Numbered from the stretch's first letter, positions 1-6,914 are shown. The stretch: DNA of 7,087 bases from Armatimonadota bacterium (GCA_016183885.1 JACPDS010000042.1:1-7087), one strand, 5' to 3'. Notes: generated by a model not told the origin, from the sequence alone. Translations and numbers: made by a program.

Positions 1-755
1 AAAAAAATAAAGTTTTTAAAAAAGCAAAAAAAGAAATATTTAAAACTAAAACCAAAGATAAAATAGCTTTTATTCCTCCTAAAGTCATTCCCGCCCTGCT
101 TCCTTCTAAGATTGCTATAATTATTGATGATTTTGGAGATAATTTTGAAATAGCTCGGAAATTTTTAACTTTTCCGGAAAAAATTACTTTTTCTATTTTA
201 CCTAAAAGAACTTATTCGCGAAAAATTGCTTATTTAGCCCTTAAAAGTAAAAAAGATATAATGCTGCATTTGCCTATGGAACCTCTGGCAGGTAATCCCG
301 GGAGAGGAGCGATTTTTACTAAAATGAGCGAAATAGAAATTAAAAAAATTTTAGAAGAAGATTTAGCCGATTTTCCGGGCATAAAAGGAGTGAATAATCA
401 TGAAGGATCAAAAGCTACCGCAGATAAAAAAATAATGCGGGAAGTTATTAAAATTATTAAAGAACATGATTTGTTTTTTGTGGACAGCTTAACCAGTTAT
501 ACTTCGGTAGGAGAAGAAATCGCCAAAGTTGAAAAATTAAAATTTGGGAAAAGAGATATTTTTTTAGATAATGAAGATAATGCTTCTTATATTGAAGCTC
601 AAACTTTAGAATTAATCGCTTTGGCAAAAAAACAAGGAGCGGCTATCGGAATCGGTCATGCGAGAATTAATACATTTTCAGCCTTAATTAAAATGCTGTC
701 TGTATTTAAAGAAAAAAATATTAAATTAGTAGGGGCATTCAGCTTAGTTAAATGA
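1..755 (+). CDS. Divergent polysaccharide deacetylase (YibQ family), 5'-truncated
   Basis: This is the C-terminal 250 residues of a YibQ-type (divergent) polysaccharide deacetylase. The frame is open to the left edge, first full codon at 3, so the ATG at 261 is internal and the true start lies outside. A lysine-rich linker (3-62) precedes the catalytic domain, which opens with IAIIIDDFGDN; the paired Asp codons are at 126-131. Further family motifs are HLPMEP (His at 267), NNHEGS (His at 399), VDS (Asp at 483), RDIFLDN and GHA (His at 657). The family usually reads NNHMGS; here Met is Glu. Members are normally membrane-anchored or exported and thought to act on envelope polysaccharide, but the substrate is not established and the signal region is not visible. 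The stop codon overlaps the next gene's start by 4 bases (ATGA), implying translational coupling. Family assignment is firm; activity is inferred. Confidence 0.9.
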   Translation, partial: KNKVFKKAKKEIFKTKTKDKIAFIPPKVIPALLPSKIAIIIDDFGDNFEIARKFLTFPEKITFSILPKRTYSRKIAYLALKSKKDIMLHLPMEPLAGNPGRGAIFTKMSEIEIKKILEEDLADFPGIKGVNNHEGSKATADKKIMREVIKIIKEHDLFFVDSLTSYTSVGEEIAKVEKLKFGKRDIFLDNEDNASYIEAQTLELIALAKKQGAAIGIGHARINTFSALIKMLSVFKEKNIKLVGAFSLVK

Positions 756-2479
756 AAAAATTTATTTTATTTTTTCTATTTTTTTTAAATTTTGCTTTTG
801 CTCAAAATGAAGTAAATTATAAAAATGCGGTTATGAAAATTTTTGCAAATGGACATGAAATGAATATTAATGCCCTGCAGGATCAAAGCGGGGCATTTAT
901 TTATTTACAGGCAAACGATTCTTTAATGCGTAATTTAGTTAATTATTTAGGAGGAATAATTTCCTGGAAAGAAAATGAAAAATTAATTACCATCGATAAA
1001 GAAATAAAAACAGCTAGATTTAAAATTGGATCCAATGATTTAGAATATGGCGATATTAAAGTATGCCTTCTTTACCCTCCGATTATTTTTAAAGATATTC
1101 CTTATATTCCTTTAGAGGCATTGCCGGGTATTTTACAGGCAAAATTAAACTATAATGAAGAAACTAGCATTTATTATTTTGATCCTTTAATAAACAAAAT
1201 TGAACTTAAAGAAGAGCCTCAAATAAATCAATTAATAATTTCTGCCAGCGCTTCTATTAATTTTAAATATTTTATTTTAAAGGAACCCAGTCGTTTTGTA
1301 ATAGATATTCCTAATACCATTTTAGATATCGGTCAAAAAGAAATTATTCACGAGAAATTTGGAAAGATTTATTTTGATCAATACTCGCTTAATCCAAACA
1401 TAGTCAGAGTGGTAATTCCTTTAGGCGAAGATTTAGAAGTTGAAGCCGCTTCCAGAGTCTTATTAAATCAAATAGTTTTAAATTTAAAGCTTCCTCAATC
1501 CGTTACTTTGGGTCAAAATTTCTCTTTACAAACAATTACCGATTTAAAAGCGGAAAAACAAGCAGAATTTTTAATAATTAAAATTAATGCTTCCGGTCCT
1601 ATTCAATATGAATGGCATCGTTTAAAAGAACCGGATAACCGAATATTCATTGATATTCCTCAGGCTGTTTTAAAAATAAAAGAAAATAAAATTACTTTTG
1701 ATTCGCCTTATATTGAAGAGGCGGCCACGGCTCAATTTCAAAAAGATCCTCCGATTGTAAGAATAGTTTTGCATTTAAAAGAAGCGGTTTTTTTTGATAT
1801 TCATCCTTCTGCGGAAAAACTTAATCAAATTATTTTAAAAATAAAAGCGGAAAAAATTATTCCTCAAGAAACAATTTATACCGGAACCGGGGCAACCTCT
1901 TTTCCTGCCAAAGGAAAAATCATCTGCTTAGACCCGGGACATGGGGGATCGGATTCCGGAGCATTAAATCCAAAATTTAATTTAGTGGAAAAAGTAATTA
2001 ATTTAGATCTTGCTCAACGTCTCAGCAAAATTTTAAGCGATGCCGGATATAATGTTATTTTAACCAGAGATACTGACCGCGACGTTACCTATCCCGGATC
2101 GGATAATAAAGTGGAATTAGGAACGCGGGCAAAAATTGCCAATGACTTAAATGCGGATATTTTTATTAGTCTGCATTGTAATTCTATGTATAACATAAGT
2201 TGTCAAGGTTCTTCCACCCACTGGTATCTTAAAAAAGATTATGTTTTGGCCAAGGCAGTGCAAAATGCCTTGACAGGAAAAATCAAGCATAAAGACTGCG
2301 GATTAATTAGAAGCAAGTTTTATGTTTTAAGGAAGGCTAAAATGCCTTCAATTTTAGTGGAAACAGTTTATATGAGTAATCCTGTGGAGGGAAATTTGCT
2401 TACTCAATCGAATTTTCGTCAAAAGATTGCCCAAGGAATTTTTGATGGGATAAAAAATTATTTTAATGATAATGAATAA
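752..2479 (+). CDS. Exported N-acetylmuramoyl-L-alanine amidase with copper-amine-oxidase-like and two AMIN domains
   Basis: This zinc enzyme should cleave the amide bond between N-acetylmuramic acid and L-Ala in peptidoglycan, outside the inner membrane. The 575-residue protein starts with a signal peptide: MKK, a Phe/Leu-rich core, and a likely cut after AFA at residue 17. About 25-145 resembles the copper amine oxidase N-terminal domain found in wall enzymes. Two related AMIN domains follow (about 160-247 and 271-365; shared core of FVIDIP/IFIDIP and IVRVVI/IVRIVL), which in other amidases target the enzyme to the wall. A short linker leads to the Amidase_3 domain (about 389-570) with zinc ligands H397 (DPGHGG), E413 and H475 (SLHCNS) and catalytic E537 (LVETVYMSNP), all intact. 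The gene overlaps the deacetylase gene by 4 bases. The only purine-rich site, AGGGG at 731-735, is too far upstream to be a good ribosome site, so coupling is likely. Confidence 0.95.
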   Translation: MKKFILFFLFFLNFAFAQNEVNYKNAVMKIFANGHEMNINALQDQSGAFIYLQANDSLMRNLVNYLGGIISWKENEKLITIDKEIKTARFKIGSNDLEYGDIKVCLLYPPIIFKDIPYIPLEALPGILQAKLNYNEETSIYYFDPLINKIELKEEPQINQLIISASASINFKYFILKEPSRFVIDIPNTILDIGQKEIIHEKFGKIYFDQYSLNPNIVRVVIPLGEDLEVEAASRVLLNQIVLNLKLPQSVTLGQNFSLQTITDLKAEKQAEFLIIKINASGPIQYEWHRLKEPDNRIFIDIPQAVLKIKENKITFDSPYIEEAATAQFQKDPPIVRIVLHLKEAVFFDIHPSAEKLNQIILKIKAEKIIPQETIYTGTGATSFPAKGKIICLDPGHGGSDSGALNPKFNLVEKVINLDLAQRLSKILSDAGYNVILTRDTDRDVTYPGSDNKVELGTRAKIANDLNADIFISLHCNSMYNISCQGSSTHWYLKKDYVLAKAVQNALTGKIKHKDCGLIRSKFYVLRKAKMPSILVETVYMSNPVEGNLLTQSNFRQKIAQGIFDGIKNYFNDNE

Positions 2480-3260
2480 TTTAATGGATTTATTTAAAGC
2501 TTTAATTTTAGGCATTATTCAAGGCGTAACAGAGTTTATTCCTATTAGCAGTTCCGCTCATTTAGTAATTATCCCTAAAATTTTAAATTGGCCTTACTGG
2601 GGAAAAAGCTTTGATGTAGCTTTACATTTAGGGACATTTTTAGCTCTTCTAGGTTATTTCAAGGAAGATTTAGTTAAATATTTAAAAAATCCCGATAAAA
2701 AATTAATTTGGATTTTATTGGTTAGCGCTATTCCAGCTTTTATTTTCGGGGGATTATTTGATAAATTAATCGAAGAAAAATTCAACGAACTCTGGTTGAT
2801 TTCATCTTTAATGATGCTTTTTGCCGTTTTTCTTTGGATAAGCGATCATTTTTGCAATAAAAAACGAAATCTTGAAGAAGTAAATTTCTTAGACGGATTA
2901 ATTATTGGAATTGCTCAAGCTTTAGCCCTATTTCCGGGAGTTTCACGTTCTGGAATAACAATGAATGCTGGAATTTTAAGAAATTTTAAACGGGAAGACG
3001 CGGCTAAATTTTCTTTTTTAATGTCTCTGCCGACTATTGGAGGAGCGGTAATATATAAAAGTCTTAAATTGCTTTCAAATAAAGGCTTAAACAACGGAAA
3101 ATTAGAAATTTTTCTTGTAGGAACATTAGCTTCATTTTTAAGCGGTTATTTATGCATTAAATTTTTATTAAAATATTTACAAACAAAAAATTTTGATATA
3201 TTTGTTTTTTACCGCTTAATAGCTGGAATTTTACTTTTTATTTGGATTTTTTATCATTAA
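2466..3260 (+). CDS. uppP: Undecaprenyl-diphosphatase UppP (BacA family)
   Basis: UppP removes a phosphate from undecaprenyl diphosphate, regenerating the lipid carrier used for peptidoglycan and other surface polymers; loss of it affects bacitracin resistance. The protein is an integral inner-membrane enzyme of 264 residues, normal for the family, with about eight hydrophobic segments. Both signature motifs are intact: GVTEFIPISSSAHL near the N terminus (E23, S28-S30, H32) and FPGVSRSGIT (R161), which together form the active site. The start is uncertain: ATG occurs at 2466, 2472 and 2484. The family usually begins only a few residues before the ALILGIIQG segment, which favours 2484; that start would leave a 4-base gap, whereas 2466 overlaps the amidase gene by 14 bases. 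None has a good Shine-Dalgarno. The gene sits logically after two cell-wall genes. Confidence 0.94.
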   Translation: MIMNNLMDLFKALILGIIQGVTEFIPISSSAHLVIIPKILNWPYWGKSFDVALHLGTFLALLGYFKEDLVKYLKNPDKKLIWILLVSAIPAFIFGGLFDKLIEEKFNELWLISSLMMLFAVFLWISDHFCNKKRNLEEVNFLDGLIIGIAQALALFPGVSRSGITMNAGILRNFKREDAAKFSFLMSLPTIGGAVIYKSLKLLSNKGLNNGKLEIFLVGTLASFLSGYLCIKFLLKYLQTKNFDIFVFYRLIAGILLFIWIFYH

Positions 3261-3269
3261 TTAAAATTT

Positions 3270-3274
3270 AAGGA
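3270..3274 (+). promoter_or_regulatory. Ribosome binding site of the ABC ATPase gene
   Basis: AAGGA lies 6 bases before the ATG at 3281, in the 20-base gap after uppP. It is one of the few clear Shine-Dalgarno sites in the window and supports independent translation of the ATPase gene and its start choice. Confidence 0.7.
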
Positions 3275-3280
3275 TTTTTT

Positions 3281-4753
3281 ATGTCTGTTCCCCTTAAAAT
3301 GCAAAATATTACTAAATGCTTTTCCGGAATTATAGCCAATTATCAAGTAAATTTAGAAATTGAAAAAGGAGAAATTCATGCTATAGTAGGAGAAAATGGA
3401 GCCGGAAAAACCACTTTGATGAATATTTTATATGGTTTATATCGTCCTGACAGCGGAGAAATCTTTCTTGATAATAAAAAAGTAAACATAAAAAATCCTC
3501 GGATTGCTATCGCTCTTGGCATTGGAATGGTGCATCAGCATTTTATGTTAATTCCTCCTCTAACTTGCGCTGAAAATATTATTTTAGGCAAAGAACCCGC
3601 AAAAAATTTTAAGCTGGATTATAAAAAAGCTTTAAAAATTGTAGAAGAATTATCTTTAAAATATGGTTTAAAAATTGAGCCTAAAACTAAAATTGAAGAT
3701 TTGTCCGTGGGAATGGAACAAAGAGTGGAAATTTTAAAACTTATTTATAGGGGAGCGGAAATTTTAATTTTCGATGAGCCTACGGCAGTTTTAACTCCCC
3801 AAGAAACAGAAGAACTTTTTTTAATTTTTAAAGAATTAACTAAACAAGGGCGAACTATCATATTTATTACTCATAAACTTAATGAAGTAATGACGGCAAG
3901 CGACAGAATAACTGTAATGCGCAGGGGAAAGGTTGCCGCGTTGTTAAAAACTAAAGATACAAATAAAGAAGAAATTGCTAAAATGATGGTTGGAAGAGAG
4001 GTAATTTTAAATTTAGAAAAAAAGACCACTCCCATTACCGATATAGTATTAGAAGTAAAAAATTTAAAAGCTTTGAATGACCGGCATCTCCCGGCTTTAA
4101 ATGATGTTTCTTTTTCTGTAAGGAAGGGCGAGATCGTGGGAATTGCCGGAATAGCCGGGAATGGTCAAAGTGAGCTGGCGGAAGTTTTAACCAACTTGCG
4201 AAAAATTCAAAGCGGTGAAATTTTAATTAAAGGGAAAAATTTAGCCCATATTCCCGAAGACCGCCTTAAAAGAGGATTAATCTTAAATTATACTTTAGCG
4301 GAAAATTTAATTTTAGGCTATCATCGACAAAAACAATTTAGCAGCGTATGTAAATTAAATTTTAAAAATATTAATGATTTTGCAGAAAATTTAATTAAAG
4401 ATTTTGATATTCGACCCCAAAATAAAGATTTTAAGGCAAATTGGCTTTCCGGAGGAAATCAGCAGAAAATAATTATTGCCCGGGAATTTAGTTTTGAACC
4501 TGATTTATTAATTGTAGCGCAGCCTACCAGAGGAGTGGATATTGGAGCAATTGAATTTATTCATAGAAAACTTTTAGAAAAAAAAGAGCAGGGAAAAGCT
4601 ATTTTGTTGATTTCTTTAGAGTTAGATGAAATTATGACTTTAGCCGATCGTATTTTAGTGTTTTATGAAGGAAAAATTATCGGAGAAGTAAATCCAAGAG
4701 AAATAGAGGAGCATAAATTAGGATTGATGATGGCTGGTGTAGTTAATGCTTAA
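3281..4753 (+). CDS. Nucleoside-type ABC importer ATP-binding protein, two fused ABC domains (NupO/YufO-like)
   Basis: This is the cytoplasmic ATPase of a Carb/Nuc-family importer, the type that pairs with BmpA/PnrA binding proteins and takes up nucleosides in characterised members. The 490-residue protein has two ABC domains. The first is complete: Walker A GENGAGKTT (K43), Q-loop Q86, signature LSVGM (141-145), Walker B with D165 and E166, and switch H198. The second (about 255-490) is degenerate in the usual family way: its Walker A reads GNGQSE (Q296 in place of Lys) and the Walker B Asp-Glu is A413-Q414 in QPTRGVD, while the signature LSGGNQQ (389-395) is intact. Only one composite site is therefore likely to hydrolyse ATP. 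Oddly, only about 30 residues separate Q296 from the PEDR motif (325-328), roughly a dozen fewer than I recall as usual. The gene overlaps the next permease gene by 8 bases. Exact substrate cannot be read from sequence. Confidence 0.92.
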   Translation: MSVPLKMQNITKCFSGIIANYQVNLEIEKGEIHAIVGENGAGKTTLMNILYGLYRPDSGEIFLDNKKVNIKNPRIAIALGIGMVHQHFMLIPPLTCAENIILGKEPAKNFKLDYKKALKIVEELSLKYGLKIEPKTKIEDLSVGMEQRVEILKLIYRGAEILIFDEPTAVLTPQETEELFLIFKELTKQGRTIIFITHKLNEVMTASDRITVMRRGKVAALLKTKDTNKEEIAKMMVGREVILNLEKKTTPITDIVLEVKNLKALNDRHLPALNDVSFSVRKGEIVGIAGIAGNGQSELAEVLTNLRKIQSGEILIKGKNLAHIPEDRLKRGLILNYTLAENLILGYHRQKQFSSVCKLNFKNINDFAENLIKDFDIRPQNKDFKANWLSGGNQQKIIIAREFSFEPDLLIVAQPTRGVDIGAIEFIHRKLLEKKEQGKAILLISLELDEIMTLADRILVFYEGKIIGEVNPREIEEHKLGLMMAGVVNA

Positions 4754-5801
4754 AAATTGGAAAGAATTTTTTATTCCTATTTTAGCCATTTTCTTAGCCT
4801 TAATTTTAGCTGGAATATTTATTATTTTAAGCGGTAAAAATCCGCTAACGGCTTATAAAGCTCTTTATCTTGGTTCTTTTGGAAATATTTATTCTTTGTC
4901 GGAAACTTTATTAAAAACTATTCCTTTAATTTTAACCGGTTTATCGGTAGCGTTTGCTTTTCGAGGAGGGTTATTTAATATCGGGGGGGAAGGGCAATTT
5001 TTAATTGGAGGATTTACGGCAGGCTTTGTAGGTTTTACTTTTTCATTACCATCATTTATTCATATTCCCTTGGCATTATTAGCCGGTTTTTTAGCGGCTT
5101 CGTTATATGCCGCTTTAGCTGGTTATTTGAAAGCCCGCTTAGGCGTGCATGAAGTAATTAATACTATTATGTTAAATTGGATTGCCCTTTATTTGGTTAC
5201 TTATTTAGTGAATAACCCTTTTAAAGATTTAAGCGGAATGGGAAGCCCCCTTATTAAAGAAAGCGCTCTTCTCCCCGCTTTAATCCCGCAAAGCCGTTTG
5301 CATATAGGTTTATTAATTGTTCTTATTTTAACTTTTATAGTTTGGTATATTTTAAAATATACTCCATGGGGATATGAAGTTAAAGCTTTAGGATTTAGTC
5401 CTAAGGCGGCAGAATATGGGAAAATCAATTTAGTAAAAAATATAGTTTTAATTTTAGCTTTTAGCGGAGGATTGGCGGGAATAGCCGGGAGCATGGAATA
5501 TTTAGGCGTTTTGGGAAGGATTCCTTCTACTTTATGGTTTTCTGGTTATGGATTCGATGGAATAGCTGTAGCTTTAGTGGGAAAAAATAACCCCGCTGGG
5601 GTGGTTTTGAGCAGTTTGCTTTTTGGAGCATTGCGCACAGGAGGAAATATTATGCAGAGAGATGCTCAAATTTCTAAAGATATTGTAGGAATTATTCAAG
5701 CCCTGGTAATTATTTTAGTAGTAGCTCCGGAAATTATAAGAACTATTTTACCTTTTTTAAAAAGAAAATCTGAAAATATATGTTTAATAAATAATCCATA
5801 A
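4746..5801 (+). CDS. Nucleoside-type ABC importer permease, first subunit (NupP/YufP-like)
   Basis: This is an inner-membrane permease of the BPD_transp_2 (branched-chain amino acid/sugar/nucleoside) family and one of two channel subunits of the importer. It has 351 residues, starting with a short basic tail and a long hydrophobic segment (about 9-29), with many further membrane spans. Family hallmarks are FRGGLFNIGGEGQ (about 72-84) and the EAA-like coupling loop KALGFSPKAAEYG (213-225), which contacts the ATPase, followed by the Gly-rich GGLAGIAG stretch. The 8-base overlap with the upstream ATPase gene fixes the start in practice; a weak GGTG at 4736-4739 is the only possible ribosome site. 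An opposite-strand open frame within it has no support. The assignment to nucleoside rather than sugar transport rests on family resemblance and on the ATPase and partner permease. Confidence 0.92.
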   Translation: MLKNWKEFFIPILAIFLALILAGIFIILSGKNPLTAYKALYLGSFGNIYSLSETLLKTIPLILTGLSVAFAFRGGLFNIGGEGQFLIGGFTAGFVGFTFSLPSFIHIPLALLAGFLAASLYAALAGYLKARLGVHEVINTIMLNWIALYLVTYLVNNPFKDLSGMGSPLIKESALLPALIPQSRLHIGLLIVLILTFIVWYILKYTPWGYEVKALGFSPKAAEYGKINLVKNIVLILAFSGGLAGIAGSMEYLGVLGRIPSTLWFSGYGFDGIAVALVGKNNPAGVVLSSLLFGALRTGGNIMQRDAQISKDIVGIIQALVIILVVAPEIIRTILPFLKRKSENICLINNP

Positions 5802-5808
5802 AAATTTT

Positions 5809-6684
5809 ATGAATTTAAGCGAAATTTTTAATTTTTCTTTAATTTATTCTGCTTTAAGACTTTCTATTCCCTTAATCTTAGCTTCATTGGGAGGAATTTT
5901 TTCTGAACTAAGCGGAGTAGTAAATATTGCCTTAGAAGGAATAATGCTGCTCGGAGCTTTTTTTGGAATGTTAGGCTCTTATTATTTTAACCCTCTTGCG
6001 GGGATAATTCTTGCTGTAATAATAGGAAGTTTAACCGCATTAATGCATGCTTTATTAAGTATTAAATATAGAACCGATCAAATTGTAAGCGGAATAGCGA
6101 TTAATATTTTTGCTGTAGGTTTAACTAATTTTTTATTGTTTTTATTATTTAAACAAAGCGGACATTCTCCGGAAGTAAAAGGATTCTCGTGGATAATTTA
6201 CGCTGTTTTAGCTTTTATTTTAGTTATTCTGGGACATTTTATTTTATTCTATACACCGTTGGGATTACGTATTCGGGCGGTAGGCGAACATCCTAGAGCT
6301 TGTGATACTTTGGGAATAAATATTTATAAAATTAGATATTTATGTGTAATTATTAGCGGAATTTTAGCCGCTTTTTCCGGAGCTTATCTTTCTTTAGGAC
6401 ATTTAAGTTCTTTTACCAGAGAAATGTCTGCAGGACGAGGCTTTATCGCTATTGCGGCAATGATTTTTGGAAAATGGAAGCCAATCGGAGCGCTATACGC
6501 TTCTCTTTTTTTTGGCTTTGCGGATGCCTTGCAATTACGTTTAATGGGGAAAGGCATGATTCCGCCGGAATTTTTAAATTCTCTGCCTTATATTTTTACA
6601 ATGATAGTTTTAGCGGGAGTAATTGGCAAAGCTCATCCGCCGGCTTCAATTGGAATTCCTTATAATCCGGAAGAAGGGGAATGA
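5809..6684 (+). CDS. Nucleoside-type ABC importer permease, second subunit (NupQ/YufQ-like)
   Basis: This is the second BPD_transp_2 permease, expected to form a heterodimer with the permease encoded 7 bases upstream. At 291 residues it is shorter, as is usual for this subunit. Diagnostic stretches are the N-terminal IPLILASLGGIFSE and SGVVNIALEGIMLLGAF (35-51, E43), the EAA-like coupling loop RAVGEHPRACDTLGIN, then GRGFIAIAAMIFGKWKP and a short polar tail ending near GIPYNPEEGE, all characteristic of NupQ-like proteins. No Shine-Dalgarno is visible before the ATG, so translation probably depends on ribosomes leaving the upstream gene. It is the last gene of the operon: the 241 bases that follow have no good coding frame. 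A 63-residue frame nested inside it is a shadow. Confidence 0.92.
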   Translation: MNLSEIFNFSLIYSALRLSIPLILASLGGIFSELSGVVNIALEGIMLLGAFFGMLGSYYFNPLAGIILAVIIGSLTALMHALLSIKYRTDQIVSGIAINIFAVGLTNFLLFLLFKQSGHSPEVKGFSWIIYAVLAFILVILGHFILFYTPLGLRIRAVGEHPRACDTLGINIYKIRYLCVIISGILAAFSGAYLSLGHLSSFTREMSAGRGFIAIAAMIFGKWKPIGALYASLFFGFADALQLRLMGKGMIPPEFLNSLPYIFTMIVLAGVIGKAHPPASIGIPYNPEEGE

Positions 6685-6692
6685 AATTATGA

Positions 6693-6716
6693 TAAACCAC
6701 AGAGATCACAGAGAGA
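6693..6716 (+). repeat. Left terminal inverted repeat
   Basis: It contains ACCACAGAG then CACAGAGA and begins 9 bases after the stop codon of the second permease gene. It matches the reverse complement of 6888-6911 at 20 of 24 positions. Confidence 0.75.
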
Positions 6717-6723
6717 TTTATTT

Positions 6724-6746
6724 TTTTCAATACTTCGTATTGAAAA
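6724..6746. repeat. A+T-rich perfect hairpin inside the repeat element
   Basis: Arms TTTTCAATAC (6724-6733) and GTATTGAAAA (6737-6746) are perfect complements around a 3-base loop, TTC. The T run lies before the stem on the + strand and no T run follows on either strand, so it does not look like an intrinsic terminator. Confidence 0.6.
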
Positions 6747-6747
6747 G

Positions 6748-6775
6748 TTGTAAATTCTCTCTATACTTCTATAAT
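6748..6775 (+). promoter_or_regulatory. Candidate sigma-70-type promoter for queF
   Basis: TTGTAA (6748-6753; 4 of 6 consensus bases) and a perfect TATAAT (6770-6775) are separated by 16 bases. Transcription would start near 6782, leaving a leader of about 144 bases that contains the third repeat copy, the G+C-rich hairpin and the right end of the element. In DNA this A+T-rich, chance matches are common, so this is only a candidate. Confidence 0.35.
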
Positions 6776-6851
6776 TATTTTTAACAAGGATTTATGTAAT
6801 TAAAAGATAAATTTTAAGAGGACACAGAGTTTTGTTTCCGGAAGGGTAAGA

Positions 6852-6880
6852 TTCCGTCCCGATATAACGTCGGGGCGGAA
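6852..6880 (+). terminator. G+C-rich hairpin, possible intrinsic terminator or attenuator
   Basis: Arms TTCCGTCCCGA (6852-6862) and TCGGGGCGGAA (6870-6880) form 11 pairs, one of them U-G, around a 7-base loop. The sequence after the stem is AATAATTTTT, so a T tract is present but displaced by about five bases, a poor fit to a standard terminator. It is the most G+C-rich block in the intergenic stretch. It could end the upstream operon, attenuate queF, or simply be a repeat in its own right. Confidence 0.4.
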
Positions 6881-6887
6881 AATAATT

Positions 6888-6911
6888 TTTCTCTGTGCGC
6901 TCTGTGGTTAA
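6888..6911 (-). repeat. Right terminal inverted repeat
   Basis: It reads CTCTGTG, CG, CTCTGTGGTTAA on the + strand, the inverted partner of 6693-6716. It ends 4 bases before the queF ribosome binding site, so pairing of the two ends would put the base of a long-range stem next to that site. Confidence 0.75.
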
Positions 6912-6914
6912 CAT

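Larger units (their letters stand above)
6693..6911. repeat. Composite CCACAGAG-type inverted-repeat element, possibly MITE-like
   Basis: The 219 bases are bounded by 24-base imperfect inverted repeats (6693-6716 and 6888-6911, 20 of 24 positions matching) built on AACCACAGAG followed by CACAGAGA. Between them lie an A+T-rich hairpin (6724-6746), a third copy of the terminal motif in the left orientation (6817-6829), and a G+C-rich hairpin (6852-6880). There is no transposase and no sizeable open frame; a 31-codon frame from 6689 simply reads through the left end. Intergenic repeats with CCACAGAG/CTCTGTGG ends are familiar from many environmental bacterial genomes (general recollection, not a database match). 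No clear target-site duplication is visible. Whether it is mobile, or an RNA-level structure, cannot be told from one copy. Confidence 0.7.

Noticed and set aside
261..263. ATG as the start of the deacetylase gene
   Set aside because: The same frame is open to the window edge, and the region before 261 encodes the essential IDD motif and the following conserved strand, so this ATG is internal.
5201..5494. 97-codon open frame on the - strand
   Set aside because: It lies entirely inside the first permease gene, antisense to a well-conserved coding stretch, and its translation shows no family motif or plausible ribosome site.
6474..6665. 63-codon open frame on the + strand in another phase
   Set aside because: It is nested in the conserved C-terminal part of the second permease and has no recognisable product.
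6724..6746. Intrinsic terminator for the transporter operon
   Set aside because: The stem is A+T-rich and its T run precedes instead of following it on the coding strand, and there is none after it on the other strand.
6689..6784. 31-codon open frame beginning just after the permease stop
   Set aside because: It merely reads through the left terminal repeat and the A+T-rich hairpin. Such reading frames across CCACAGAG repeats are a typical source of spurious small proteins.
6693..6911. CRISPR array
   Set aside because: The repeated motif occurs only three times, in mixed orientation and with unequal spacing (about 100 and 60 bases), unlike the regular direct repeats and spacers of an array.
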